From NCBI GenBank assembly GCA_030848705.1, contig CM061243.1:121482674-121546673 (forward strand): 64,000 nucleotides of DNA, given 5' to 3'. The notes beneath the pieces were generated by a model. The model made no database searches, had not been told where the DNA came from, and saw nothing but the letters and a program-made list of their open reading frames with translations. Within the stretch, counting starts at the first letter, position 1, and each line of letters begins with the position of its first letter. This stretch comes from Heracleum sosnowskyi. Its lineage: Eukaryota; Streptophyta; Magnoliopsida; Apiales; Apiaceae. Positions 12,301 through 24,266 of the stretch are shown piece by piece. The position numbers were made by a program, and so were the translations under genes.

Positions 12301-15300
12301 TCCTTTTGTGTTATGGTTGACAAATTCAGTGATAATGGTGCATGAATATGTAGTGCAGACAATTCAGCTATGTATATAAATCATACTATTCTTGTAAGAA
12401 GGCATGAACACAAGTTCTGAGCAATAATTTACTACAAAAGCTTGTGATGCCTAGTAGTAACTAGTATCTATACCTACTTCACAGAACACTAGATGGTAAA
12501 ATACTAAAACTAAATGACGTTACATTATTTAAAAAATTGAATCATATTTTGTAGAAGTTGAAACTATGTTTTTAGTGAAAGCAGGGGATAAATGTTTATT
12601 TATATTTAAAGAATAATGATTACATTTGTAAAAGACTTGTTTGGTTTTGACACTTTCGAAGTGAGTTTTTAAAATTTAACGTGTGGAGACTTTTTATGTG
12701 CTAGCTAATGTGGGGTGTCCTCATCATCATCTTACAACATACACATCCTCTACTCCACAGACTTCCTGTTGGAAACGTGAATGGGCTTGGGCCTTCTATT
12801 TAAGCTTGATATAACACAAATACACACACTATATATATACTGTATAAATAATGTGGATATAAAATAAACACACTTATATTATTTCACACCCGACTACACT
12901 TTTGACTACACTTCTGTGTTTACAAGCTTCAGCTTGTTTTTCTCCCTAATACAATTTTCACTCGGTGTGTTATATTTTGAAATGAACTTGCTGGGTTGCC
13001 TTTATATAGGCTGAGGACTACATAGATTTACATCACTCCTTACATCATACATTATTTATTACTAGCTTGGATTTCTACCACCCTACTATTATGACTAGAA
13101 ATAACTAGAGAGATGTTTTTGTTTTCTTCTCTTCACATTAGCAGCCTACCTTATATCATGGAAGACATTTTGACGTCCAGCTTTACATTCAGTAGTCCAC
13201 CTTCCAAACAGTCCAGAAGTGTCTGTTTGTTTGTTCATATCTTTGTCTTTATGTATAGCTGTTGCATGCATGCACCATTGACTTCAGCCTACCATATTTT
13301 CAGGATGACAAATTTAGCTGTAAAATTTATTACTGCAATTTATCCTTCTAGAGAGTTTGACAAATTCTAACACTCCTCCTCAAACTCGACTTTGCATTCC
13401 GAGTTTCTTTTTCATGTTGTGAAACATTTCCGGCTTCAATGGCTTCGTAAATATATCCGCTAAATTTTCTTCAGTCCTGCAGTGCACCAGCTCAACGATT
13501 TTATCGTTCACCTGTTCTCGAATAAAATGATATTTTATATTAATGTGCTTGCTTCGACTGTGTGACACTGGATTTTTCGCTAGTGAAATAGCAGATTTAT
13601 TATCCACGTAAATAGTAATCGGATCTTCCTTGGCAAGATTTAACTCGCCCAATATGTAGCCTAGCCACATAGCTTGACATGCGCATGCTGCTGCTGCAAT
13701 GTACTCTGCCTCACAGGTTGAGAGAGCAACTGTTTGCTGCTTCTTCGATGACCACGAAAATATTCCCGAACCGATATGAAAAGCATATCCAGAAGTGCTT
13801 TTCCCGTCATCCAAATCACCACCATAATCACTGTCTGAGTAGCCAACTAATTTTGAATCCTGAGAGTGTGTGTAAAATAGACCATGATCAAGCGTACCTT
13901 TAATGTATCTCAAAATTCTTTTAGCCGCCATGAAGTGATCTTGCTTTGGCTTCTCCATGTACCTACTAACCAGTCCAACTGCGTACATAATATCTGGACG
14001 AGTGAAAGTTAGGTACCTCAGACTTCCGACCAAATTTTTGAACAATGTCGGATTTACCGACTCCCTCGTTGATTCAACTCTGAGCTTTATGCTAGCTTCA
14101 GCTGGTGTGCTCACCGGCTTGCATTCCTCCATTCTGAATTTCTTTAAAATCTACTCTGCATATTTTTTCTGTGACATAAAGATCCCATCTTTGTTTTGCT
14201 TCACCTCGACTCCAAGAAAGTACGACATTTGACCAATATCTGTCATCTCAAATTCGTTAGTCATAACTTTCTTAAAATCATCGAACATACCGGGGTTGTT
14301 GCCAGTAAAAATCATGTCATCCACATATAAGCACACGATCATAATATCTCCCCCTGAATTTGTTTTGGTGTAAAGTGCATGCTCGTATGGACTCTTCACA
14401 AAACCATTTTTCTGGAAGTATTCATCAACCCGTGTGTTCCATGCTCGTGGAGCTTGCTTCAAACCATATAAGGCTTTCTTCAATCTGTAGACTTTGTTTT
14501 CCTGGCCTTTCTGAACATATCCGGGAGGTTGCTCGATGTAGACTTCCTCTTCGAGATAACCATTTAGAAATGCTGACTTCACATCCATCTGATAAATCTT
14601 CCACTGATTTTGTGCTGCAATTGCTGTAAGAAGTCTGATAGTATCAACTCTTGCAACCGGAGCAAATACCTCATCATAGTCAATTCCGTATCTCTGCTTG
14701 TAGCCTTTAGCCACTAGCCTTGCCTTGTTCTTTTCCACTTCACCATCTTGATTTGTCTTTGTCTTGTAGACCCATTTGACACCAATTGCTTTGTGTCCGT
14801 CTGGAAGATTTGTGAGCTCCCAAGTATCGTTCTTCTTGATTGCACCAATTTCTTCATCCATTGCTTTATTCCATTTGCTTTCTTCAGAAGCTTCCTCAAA
14901 TGTAACTGGATCACACTCAGCCATTAAGCAAAACAATGAATAATCAAAGGTAGTTTGTACCGGACTTGTTGCATCATAAATGTCATCCAGACTCCGTATT
15001 TTTCTCGGTGCTCCCCCTGAACTGTTGTTGCTACTACTTCCTGAACTCGATGGTGTCGAGGCAGGAGTTTGTTGGTTTGGACTTTGCGGAGGAGTTGGAT
15101 CATCATTTTCATCATCTTCAATGTTGGTGTCATCATCATCATCATCATCATTAAAGAATAAGCCTGCAACTTTTCTTTCTTCCTCACTCCATTTCCAATA
15201 GTCTGATTCATCGAACTCAACATCTCGAGAAATAATTAATTTCTTCGTGAGGGGATTGTAGAGTCTGTACGCCTTGCTTCTTTTGTCATATCCGGTAAAG

Positions 15301-18300
15301 ATGCACTTCTCGCCTTTATCATCCAGCTTCTTCCTTTTCTGATCTGGAACATGTGCATATGCAATGCACCCAAAAATTCTGAGATGTCCAACTGATGGTT
15401 TGCTACCACTCCATGCTTCATTTGGAGTTTTGTTTCTGACACTTTTTGTTGGACAACGATTCAGCAAATAAACTGCACATAAAACGGCTTCAGCCCAGAA
15501 AGTTCTTGGCATGTGCTTTGCTTTCACCATACTCCTTGCCATGTCTAGAATAGTGCGATTCTTCCTTTCTGTAACGCCATTTTGTTGAGGAGTATATGCC
15601 GTTGCCAACTGATGATTAATTCCATGTGCTCTGCAGAAGCTTTTAAACAAATTTGAAGTATACTCGCCTCCTCTGTCTGATCGGAGTACCTTCAAATAAT
15701 GACCACTTTGTTTTTCTGCCAAAGCTTTGAACTCCTTGAATTTATCAAGAGCCTCGGCTTTTTCTTTGAGGATATACACCCAACTTTTCCTGCTAAAATC
15801 ATCAATAAATGTTAGGTAATACCTGTTACCTCCAAGTGATGGAATATCAAATGGACCAGCAATATCTGTGTGAACAATCTCCAAAGGCCTCCTGGCTCTC
15901 CATGATTTTCCAACGGGAAAACTTTGTCTGTGTTGCTTCCCCTTAACACATGCTTCACACAAATTTTCTGGTTCATTGATTTCTGGCAAGCCGTCCACCA
16001 TCTTCGTCTTTGATAATAATTTTAAGCCAGAAAATCCAAGATGACCATATCTGAAATGCCATAACCACGAGTCATTTTTAATGACAGACTTTAAGCACTT
16101 TTGCATCTTCGTCTGTATATCAAGTGTAAACAAACGATTCTTTGACATCTCCACGTCTGCAATTAATTCTCGAACCTGATTTCTGATGATAAGAGAATTA
16201 TCCTGCATCTGAATATTATATCCTTTCTCCACAAGTTGGCCAAGACTGATGATATTACTTTTCAAAGCAGGTATATAATAAACATCATTTATATACTTTT
16301 TATCACCTTTCTTTGACACAATCGTAACAGTACCTTTCCCTTTGACTGGAATCTTTGATGAGTCACCAAAAGTAACTTCTCCACTGATGGTGTCGTCTAT
16401 CTCCGTAAATAATTCCTTATGACCGCACATGTGATTGCTGGCGCCCGAATCAAGATACCAAGTATTTTTCTTGCCTTCTTCATCTCCTTTGTAAGTGAGA
16501 AACATCGCGGAACCCACATCTTTGTCTTCTTTTGCTGCAGCAAAATGACTTCGTTCTTCCACCTTCGGTGTTCTACACTCATAACTGAAGTGACCATATT
16601 TGTTACAATTATAACATTGAAATTGAGACTTATCACCTCGTTGTTGAAATCCACCTCTTCCTCGGCCTCTAAAATTTTGACCACGACCAGATGGTTGATA
16701 ACCTTCAGTATTCTGGCTTCTGTTGAAGGACTGTCTTCCACGTCCTCTTCCACCACGGTAGCCACCTCTAAAGCCACCTCTTCCACGACCAGAACTGCTA
16801 CTGCTTGAACTTTCACCAATGGACACCTTACTTTGCAACGCCTTTTCCAAATGGCTTGTATCATCATACTGGTTCATCCGCTGCTCATGCGCTTGAAGTG
16901 AACCAACTAGCTCATCAATGGAAATTGTGGACAAATCTTTTGACTCCTCGATAGAAGTAACGACATAGTCAAATTTTCTTGTCAATGAACGGAGTAATTT
17001 TTCCATGACCCGAACATCATCGAGACTTTCTCCGTTTCTCTTCATCTCATTTGTCACCGTTTTCAAACGCGTAACATATTCACCAATATTTTCTGAGGCC
17101 TTCATTTTTATATTTTCGAACTCCCCGCGTAGAACTTGGAGCCGCACCTTTTTAACTTTCTCAACGCCTTGGAATGATTTTTGCAAAATCTCCCATGCCT
17201 CTTTCGCCGTTTTTGCATCTGAAATTTTTTCAAAGGTAGATTCGTCAACACCTTGAAAAATTGTATATAGCGCCTTCTTGTCTTTTTTCCGGGATTCCTT
17301 TAATGCCGTCTTCTCGGCATTTGGTAGTGCTGCTTCAGCGGCTGCATCTGCGGGCTCAATAAACCCACTTTCGACAATATCCCAATTGTCGTAGGAACCG
17401 AGTAACACCTTCATCTGGATACTCCAATTCCCGTAATTTGTCGCCGTCAATTTTGGAATGTTGGGTTGCACCATATTTGCCATTTTTCTCGAACGGAACG
17501 TTGGCTCTGATACCACTTGTTGGAAACGTGAATGGGCTTGGGCCTTCTATTTAAGCTTGATATAACACAAATACACACACTATATATATACTGTATAAAT
17601 AATGTGGATATAAAATAAACACACTTATATTATTTCACACCCGACTACATTTTTGACTACACTTCTGTGTTTACAAGCTTCAGCTTGTTTTTCTCCCTAA
17701 TACAATTTTCACTCGGTGTGTTATATTTTGAAATGAACTTGCTGGGTTGCCTTTATATAGGCTGAGGACTACATAGATTTACATCACTCCTTACATCATA
17801 CATTATTTATTACTAGCTTGGATTTCTACCACCCTACTATTCTGACTAGAAATAACTAGAGAGATGTTTTTGTTTTCTTCTCTTCACATTAGCAGCCTAC
17901 CTTATATCATGGAAGACATTTTGACGTCCAGCTTTACATTCAGTAGTCCACCTTCCAAACAGTCCAGAAGTGTGTGTTTGTTTGTTCATATCTTTGTCTT
18001 TATGTATAGGTGTTGCATGCATGCACCATTGACTTCAGCCTACCATATTTTCAGGATGACAAATTTAGCTGTAAAATTTATTACTGCAATTTATCCTTCT
18101 AGAGAGTTTGACAAATTCTAACACTTCCATTATACATTTTTGCTTCATCTTCGCCAATTCATAAGAAATGTTTCATTTTCTCATGCTTAGATAATTAACA
18201 TTTTTGATGTCAGATATTGTGATGGGAAAGTTAGTCAAGACGTGGTGATAGCTGCAACTTTCCTGAAGGATACTTTGGACAAGGATGCGATTCAAGAACA

Positions 18301-18977
18301 TCTCAGCATCCTTTTGAAATATAAGGGTGAGTAGTGTTCTAACGGTTTTGAATATGCAATTTGGATATTTAGTGAAGAAAATGTGCTGCCTTTGTGTAGA
18401 GTATTTAAACGAGTTTGTTAGGTTCAGATATACAATACAAGTGGATTTATGAACTAGAAAGTTTTTCATCAGGTATATTAAATTGCGCAGAAGGGCAAAG
18501 TTTTTGAACCTGAGCTGTTCTCTAAAGCAGGATGCAGGAAGATTTTGTTTCTGTAGTCCATCAGGATATTACTAACTGCTGGGTTATGGCTGCTAAATAA
18601 ACGTCTAAACAAAGAAATAAATTCTATTTTGTCTATTGATTTCTTCCTCTGACGAATTTAATTTATAATCTAAATTACTCTTTAGTTCCACATATTTGAA
18701 GTTATTGACTGATATAAATGCGCTGTTGTGCTATCGCAAAATTTAACGTGTCACTATATAGCAAAAAGTAAAATGAAAGGGTATTGTTGCCTATTTTTGT
18801 TTCTCTGAAATGGTATTGTTTAGTAACATCTCTTTTTGGTTTTTGTTTCCCTAATTTTTTTTTATACTTGTTAATGCAGATGAAATTGTGAAGTTAGGCT
18901 TTGGGGCAGAAGATGTCAATCGGGTCAGAACCAGCCCTATCCCAAGCTCCAGCCTTAGCCCATCTACGGATAATTAA
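6338..18977 (+). CDS. LETM1: LETM1-like mitochondrial inner-membrane protein, 12 exons
   Basis: Exons joined by eye at GT-AG borders: 6338-6714, 6814-7249, 7335-7423, 7502-7594, 8248-8386, 9673-9737, 10518-10698, 11030-11206, 11293-11340, 11990-12072, 18214-18326, 18880-18977. They total 1899 bases and stay in one frame to the TAA. An ATG at 6338 and one at 6371 are in frame; 6371 (ACCATGG, followed by [11 protein letters not shown], a presequence-like start) is preferred and gives 621 residues. Family landmarks in order: [17 protein letters not shown] (about 121-137), RRERQ before the membrane segment (about 166), [47 protein letters not shown], an E/K-rich stretch (450-508) and a degenerate EF-hand (DRYCDGKV, about 551). 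LETM1 proteins act in the mitochondrial inner membrane in K+/H+ or Ca2+/H+ exchange and in organelle translation. Oddities: the protein is shorter than the roughly 750 residues of plant relatives, and in-frame tandem duplications interrupt the membrane segment. Intron 10 is about 6.1 kb because of COPIA-1. Confidence 0.85.
7062..7104 (+). repeat. 19-bp direct duplication inside LETM1 exon 2
   Basis: TTCCGGTACTTCCCGACCT occurs at 7062-7080 and again at 7086-7104, a 24-bp period that keeps the frame and encodes PVLPDL twice. It lies where LETM1 relatives have one continuous hydrophobic segment followed by a short hydrophilic linker, so the membrane segment here is rearranged. Confidence 0.85.
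7595..8247 (+). other. LETM1 intron 4, no other feature seen
   Basis: GT-AG intron of 653 bp between exons 4 and 5. The minus-strand ORF 7733-7996 is low-complexity and unsupported. Confidence 0.7.
8341..8382 (+). repeat. 21-bp in-frame tandem duplication in LETM1 exon 5
   Basis: Two adjacent near-identical 21-bp units encode VAEEMRH and VAEEMRQ. Relatives have a single VEEMRQQ-type stretch at this point. The duplication preserves the reading frame. Confidence 0.8.
8387..9672 (+). other. LETM1 intron 5, no element resolved
   Basis: GT-AG intron of 1286 bp. The stretch around 8640-8910 is less AT-rich than the rest and could be a transposon remnant, but I found neither terminal repeats nor target duplications. 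Small ORFs here lack protein-like features. Confidence 0.6.
9778..10422. mobile_element. CACTA-type MITE in LETM1 intron 6 (645 bp)
   Basis: The element begins CACTACAAGGAAACAGG and ends with the reverse complement CCTGTTTCCTTGTAGTG, a 17-bp terminal inverted repeat that is perfect apart from one base (ACAGG versus CCTGT context). Both ends are flanked by TAA (9775-9777, 10423-10425), matching the 3-bp target duplication of CACTA (En/Spm) elements. The interior repeats the subterminal motif ACCGACC/GGTCGGT about ten times in both orientations, as expected for transposase-binding sites. There is no transposase ORF. It sits inside the 780-bp intron 6 and leaves the splice sites at 9738 and 10517 intact. 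Confidence 0.9.
11341..11989 (+). other. LETM1 intron 9, no other feature seen
   Basis: GT-AG intron of 649 bp. Short ORFs on both strands near 11749-12008 do not resemble known families. Confidence 0.6.
12767..13372 (-). repeat. COPIA-1 3' LTR
   Basis: 606 bp, starting TGTTGGAAACGTG and ending ATTCTAACA on the + strand. It is 3' relative to the minus-strand element and contains TATATATATACTG-type sequence near 12832. Confidence 0.95.
13380..17483 (-). pseudogene. COPIA-1 gag-pol polyprotein with one in-frame stop
   Basis: The likely start is ATG at 17483 ([11 protein letters not shown]); upstream codons belong to the primer site. Order of domains: UBN2-type gag, a glycine/arginine-rich linker, CCHC zinc knuckle ([14 protein letters not shown], about residue 290), aspartic protease ([11 protein letters not shown], about 340), integrase HHCC and DDE core ([30 protein letters not shown]), an aspartate run from a CAT-repeat (about 15115-15150), reverse transcriptase ([15 protein letters not shown], about 940-1055) and RNase H ending [12 protein letters not shown] at 14151-14153 in the KKYAE-ILKKF region, between RT and RNase H, is the only lesion I see; the frame continues without a shift to 13380. 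Such polyproteins copy the element's RNA into DNA and integrate it. Confidence 0.92.
17518..18123 (-). repeat. COPIA-1 5' LTR
   Basis: 606 bp, the same length as its partner. Differences seen by eye are at the phrases gactacattttt, ctactattctg, gtgtgtgtttg and tataggtg. On the minus strand it would carry the element's promoter. Confidence 0.95.
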
Positions 18978-19924
18978 ATATGAAAAATTGTCTTTAATTC
19001 GAATGTGCTGACTATGTAATTCTTCAAGAATATCCAAGCATAGGCATGGTTGCATGTAGACATGCATTAATGTAATAAGAAGGTATGTATGTATTTGACG
19101 TAGTATCTCTAGATGTCTCTCAATTCTCATGCAGTAGAAAGCTGTCATTTCTTAAAACAAAAACAGCTAGTGTGGAATTTTTCGTTCTTGAACATCAAAC
19201 AAGTAATGTAGAGCTTGTTTGGTATATTTTACTTTTAAAAAACCATTACCCCTTTCCTTGTAAATGCCATTTTTTATATTGCATACAGTGGCTAGTTGTG
19301 GCTGCAATGTTAGTTGGGGGTTCTACCATTATTTTGATATCTGGTGGCATTTTCTGTATGCTGGGAAATGTCTTATTGTTGCTACTGCTTCAATACTCAT
19401 TTTAGTTTTCCAATAGGTTAAAGTTATAATAATTTCTGGTGTTAATTAATTGCTGCAGCTTTATGCTACTGCCATCATAGTTTTCAACTGCAGATGCAGT
19501 AGGTTGAAAAAATGTTAATAATTTTATAACTAATTTTAATGTTGTGTTTGGTTTTGGTGAATGAAATGGATGAAAATAAAAGAAAATAATGGGAGTTGGA
19601 GGGAAGATTTTTAAAAAAATGTGATAGTGTAAAATTGTTATGATAAGAATTGCGAATAAAATGAATGAGTGAAGTAGTGAAGCATTCCATCTCAAAGTTG
19701 AGTGATTAAATTATTATGCATATAATTAAAAATGGAATTAGCTAAAAAATGAAAGTTGGGAGTACTTAACTATTTTGTACTTTAAATCTCATTACATTTC
19801 AATCACCCCAACTAAACACAATATGAAGTTTAGTTCAAAATTATTACATGTGTAATTGGTTTTAAAATTGAACAGTATAGCTTCAATCCGAAATGACAAC
19901 TAAATAAAATTGAATCTCGTACAC
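18978..19924 (+). other. LETM1 3' region and intergenic DNA
   Basis: Downstream of the TAA at 18975-18977. A poly(A)-signal-like aataag lies near 19073. The ORFs 19085-19405 and 19402-19695 are not family-like. Nothing further is supported. Confidence 0.5.
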
Positions 19925-20495
19925 TAGAACCTCGATAAATGAATACACTTAAGATCAAAAAAATATATTCATTTAATGAGATTATTTATTTATCGATTAA
20001 TGAATACTTTATTCAATTATTGATAAATAAATATTTATTCATTTAGACAATATTTTTATTTTACTTTTTCATGATAACATTATTTTAAGATTTAATATTC
20101 GAATGTATCTAGAAAATAATAGTTCAAAATTTAAAATTCTTGGCGTATATTTTTTTTCACACTCAATAATATGCAAACATGTAGTACATATATAAGTTAA
20201 ATATAGTGTACTTGAACTATTTTAACATACTTGAAACTGTTTATAAGATTGTACTCGTAAAATACCTAGAATACATCAAAATATATATGAATTTATGAAT
20301 TTTTTTGACAAGATGATATATATCACAAAAATATATATTGATTTAATTTGAGTGAATATTCAATTATGTTTACATAGGATTTATATATTGATTTATTCAT
20401 TAATACATTTAGCGAAATTATTCATTTACCCCATTATTTCAAGTTGGGATCGAAAAAAATTATTTATTTATCAAATATTCATTTACCGAACTTCT
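19925..20495. mobile_element. MITE-like element with AGAACCTCGATAAATGAATA ends
   Basis: The left end AGAACCTCGATAAATGAATA pairs with the right end TATTCATTTACCGAACTTCT as an imperfect inverted repeat (about 17 of 20 positions). The interior is AT-rich with repeated attcattta/taaatgaat phrases in both orientations. Sequences of this kind are a widespread plant MITE type (recalled, not checked). The target duplication is not resolved. Confidence 0.6.
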
Positions 20496-22990
20496 ACGGT
20501 AATAAAATGTGTGGTTTAGAAAACACAACGTTTTCTCAATGGGGGTGGGATTCCTATTCCCGTAACCGTATGTGTAAAAATGATTTACCCCAACAAAATC
20601 CTGTTCTATCGCGTCCCATTTATTAATTATTCTAAAACAATATTAGCGAAGAATTATTTTTAAGTATATACTTCTCTATTGTCATTCAAATTGACTTGTT
20701 TTACTTTACTAGGTCAAATGAATTGAATTTTGTCTAATTTAAAAAAAACCGACATACATTTTTATAAATCTAAAATCTGTATGATATACTAGATTATCTA
20801 TATTTTTTAATAATATATTTTCACTAAATATATTTAATATATGATATACATAATTTAAGTTACAAAATTGGTCATTTGATAATAAAAAAATTCAAAACAA
20901 GTGAATTTGAATGGGATGGAGGGGCTATTAAAAATAATTTTCTAGTATTTATAACATTAAAATAAATGTATGAATAATTTAAAAACATATTAAACATTAT
21001 TTTAGGTATGCTATATATAAAACTACAATACATAATTTATAAGTTACTTTTTTTTGACATATTTATATAATCTAAATGAATTACAATATATTTTATTATG
21101 ATGAAAAAATATATCTTACATTAAATTCGGGATGATGTATGTTTTCCACAAATATCATATCCATTTCATATTTAAACGGAACAAAAACTTAATCCCCGTC
21201 CCTTCCGCATTACCACTAAAGCGCGGCGGGACTTTCTCATACATGGTGAATTCTCCATTTTTTCCATGCCATTAATAAGCTTACCCCTGCTCTCGGGGGT
21301 CCACAATATTCCGATTTGTACTAGTAAACTAGACCGGATCGGGTCTACGAGTTGAAGACCCCGACCGGACCAAATATAATTAGTATGATCCAAGGTTTGT
21401 GAATCGAAATTTTTTCGGTTCCGGTCCGATCCACACTAAAAAATTTGAACCAGAGTTCATGTGCATATCAATTTTAACTTTGATTCTTAAATTTATCATG
21501 TATATAAATTAAATATTAACACATATCATATATTGATGATCCAAATTATTGCAAATAATTTGATGAAACAAAAGAGATCAAAATTAAAATTAAATGATTA
21601 AATTTTGTAGTTCATATAATGTAAAATTGATAATCATATATTTACAGATTATTATTACTTTACAAATAATAAGACATGCAGTATTCTATATAATTTTTAA
21701 GTAGTGCTATGCATCCAAAATAGATAAATAATATTTTGTTTAAAAATTGTTAATATTTTAAAAAATATTATCTTTAAAAAATGTTTAGATAAATAATATT
21801 TTGTTTATTAGTCATGATGCAGAGTTTATGCTAATACTTGTGAAGACGTTCACCTGTGTTTGTTATGTTATAATTACGGCTTGAAATTACTGAATTAACG
21901 TGACGATCAAACCATTTAAAACCTCTTAGGCCAATTATATATAGGATATAATAATAGGGTCAGGCTCAATAGAAAACTCACTCTTAAAATAGAACTTTAG
22001 AACTATTATTTACCGTCAGAATCATTTAAATTTAATGGCTCAGATTATTTTAGGCAATCAAGAGAAATTTTATTACAACTAATATTAAATTTATACAAAT
22101 CAATATTAAGGGCATGTAAGTAATTCAACATGTTTGACTGAATTGAAAATCAATCAAAATCAATCAGTAAAATGTACGTAGTTTTACAACTAGTAGTTGT
22201 ATGTATCACTTTGATTATATCATTTATCTCTTCCCCAACACTTTGTTTACCTTCTCAATATTTTCTGTTTCTGTAGACATATACGTACATGCATATTCAT
22301 ATATATTTATGCAAATCGTAATAACATAATTCTGCTCTCTTTGCATATTTAAGCACTCTCTTAGTTGAATGATTTTTTCTATGTTTTCTCTTAAACACTC
22401 TCTTGATCATGTGTTCATAATTTTCAATGGTTCATGTGTTCCATCTCAAAACGGAACATAATGTTCTATTATAGAATCTTGTGTGTTCTATTACAAAACA
22501 CAGTAGTTTACTCCACATTTTATAAGAAAAATATAAAAAGTTTTGTTTAACACAATACATATACTAGGGTTCAGTAGTAGGATTCAATGTGTACTATTGT
22601 AGAATCTTGTGTATTCTATTACAAAACACAATGCAGAACCCAAGGTTCAGCTGTAGAATTCAGTGTGTTCAGTTGTAACACTGCTGTATATTGTAGAGTT
22701 CTACTCATGTACATTTATATAAATAGAATTTTTCTGACAACTTTTATATAATTAGAATTGTACTACAAAATTACTTTTTTTACTGAATCGGCAAAATGAT
22801 CTAAATTTTTGTTCGGGAAATAACTTTAATATATTTAAAGTTATGTTGCAGAATTTTTACTAAATTACAATTCTGTAGCAGAACATGAGTTTTGTGACCT
22901 ACATTATTCATCTGTCCTGCTGCAGTATCGTCATCACTAACTTACTTTTTTTAGCTTATTACTCTTTGGTTATAATATTTTATAAGATAT
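20496..22990. other. Intergenic DNA, no gene seen
   Basis: Mostly AT-rich. A short stretch near 21180-21440 is GC-richer with gaccggatcgggtctac and cggttccggtccgatcc phrases that resemble transposon subtermini, but no matching ends were found. A 40-bp phrase containing agaatcttgtgtgttctatt recurs at about 22467 and 22593. Confidence 0.5.
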
Positions 22991-23246
22991 TGATTTTGAT
23001 TATACCTATTTTATGACAAATATAACATGGTCTTTGTTCCTTTCACGGGGTTTGATAATAATTGGAGTAACGTGCTGCATATGCACTTTTAGATAATGAA
23101 TGTCGTACAAATTTTGAATGGACTTTGGGAGATTTTGATAGATGCATGGATCACCCACCACAATGTGTTATAACAAATCAATGTCTTGTCATTAAAAAAC
23201 TCTACCAAAAATTGGCCGCTTGCAAATCATAGACATTATATGAAAG
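22991..23246 (+). pseudogene. FAR1/MULE transposase-domain relic
   Basis: Conceptual translation in two frames gives FVPFTGFDNNWSNVL (23031 onward) followed after a frameshift by ALLDNECRTNFEW, then DFDRCM and PPQCVITNQCLVIKK. This order matches the MULE/FAR1 transposase core (FxPFTGxNHHWQSVL, ALLxxE, FxWxL, P..IITDQ). It carries one or two frameshifts and a TAG, lacks the SWIM zinc finger and N-terminal FAR1 domain, and no terminal inverted repeats flank it. It is a fragment of either a MULE transposon or a FAR1-related gene. Confidence 0.55.
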
Positions 23247-23299
23247 GCTCTACATCTCAAACTGGAGTGCGTCTAATAATGCAATTATCTATGCATTTA

Positions 23300-23460
23300 T
23301 TGATGTTGGGCTCGGTAATAGTCTCTGGGCCTATATTTTCCGGAAGAAGATGTGTTTATATTATCATTACATGGCCCAATCTATCAAAAGCCCAAATTAT
23401 TATATATATCAACAACCTTGAGCAAACTTGACCAGCTTCTTTACAAAACATTAAGCAATT
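23300..23460. repeat. Dispersed repeat, copy 1
   Basis: The segment containing tctctgggcctatat, atcaaaagcccaaattatta and cttctttacaaaa...attaagcaa reappears in diverged form at about 30833-30980 in the same order and orientation. It is probably part of an unclassified transposon or an old segmental duplication. Confidence 0.55.
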
Positions 23461-23592
23461 GATTTCATTTAAAAAAAAAAGAATTAAGAAACTAATTTCG
23501 CGAAATCATCACATCCCAAAAAATTAAGAAATTGATTTCATTTTAAAAAAAAAAGAATTAAGCAACTAATTTCGCGAAATCATCACATCCCA
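23450..23592. repeat. Tandem duplication, 73-bp period
   Basis: Two head-to-tail units (23450-23522 and 23523-23592) each contain ttgatttcatt, an A-run, gaattaag and aactaatttcgcgaaatc followed by atcacatccca. They differ at only a few positions, so the duplication is recent. Confidence 0.8.
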
Positions 23593-24261
23593 GGTTAGGG
23601 CGGTTGGAAACCCTGTTTTCTTATATTGTTAATTTGTTATACTTGTTTATAACTCATGAAAAGCACAATTTTCTTTTTTAACATTAACAATATTAGTTTA
23701 CGATTTCTTTTAATATTTGTACTTACTATTTTACATAATCAAATTGTAGTTAAAAAATTTATATTTATTAAATTTTAATCTATTAGAAAATGAACAATAT
23801 ATTTAGAACCAGACTATATCTTGGTTGCACTGTATGCATGTTTAAAAGGTTAATTGGATTGCACACCGTCTCTAAAATTCAATGAATTGCACTTTTTTAT
23901 ATCAATTATGAAATGCATCATTGTGTGTGTGCAATTTTTATTATATTTGTCGCATTTTTCATCCATGAAGTGTTTTTCGTCCAAATCACACTTACAGTGA
24001 TGATTAACCAGGGTAGTTTGGTATATAACCATCCATCACAAGTTTTAAAAAAAATTAAGAAAAAATTGTCCTTTCTCTTTCTGAAGTCGTATCCATAGCT
24101 ATTGTCACCAGCAAAGTTCTTTTCTATAAATTTGGTTTTGCCTAAAAAGTTACTGATTTAGTGTCTTGATAAAAAAGATAAAGAGAGTTAATTATACTCT
24201 GCGAAGGTCAGTAACAAAATTGTTACTAATAGAAATTGCTTTAAAAATGTATCTAACTGGA
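23593..24261. other. Intergenic DNA left of COPIA-2, no gene seen
   Basis: AT-rich, with only short non-conserved ORFs on both strands. Confidence 0.5.
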
Positions 24262-24266
24262 GTCCT

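Larger units (their letters stand above)
12767..18123 (-). mobile_element. COPIA-1: near-intact Ty1-copia element, antisense in LETM1 intron 10
   Basis: A 5357-bp LTR retrotransposon with 606-bp LTRs (TG...CA) flanked by the 5-bp target duplication CTTCC (12762-12766 and 18124-18128). Read on the minus strand it has a Met-tRNA-type primer site TGGTATCAGAGCC just inside the 5' LTR (about 17500-17515) and a purine tract GAGGAGGAG next to the 3' LTR (13373-13381). The single gag-pol frame has one stop codon. I saw about four substitutions between the LTRs, so the insertion is recent. It lies in the intron that splits the EF-hand codons of the host gene; the exon borders at 12072 and 18214 are intact. 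Confidence 0.95.

Noticed and set aside
14966..16808. Plus-strand ORFs opposite COPIA-1 gag-pol
   Set aside because: They are shadows of the minus-strand polyprotein; their composition (S, H, F or V runs) reflects its D, G and R codons.
18894..19148. Minus-strand ORF at the LETM1 3' end
   Set aside because: It overlaps the last LETM1 exon antisense and shows no conserved motif.
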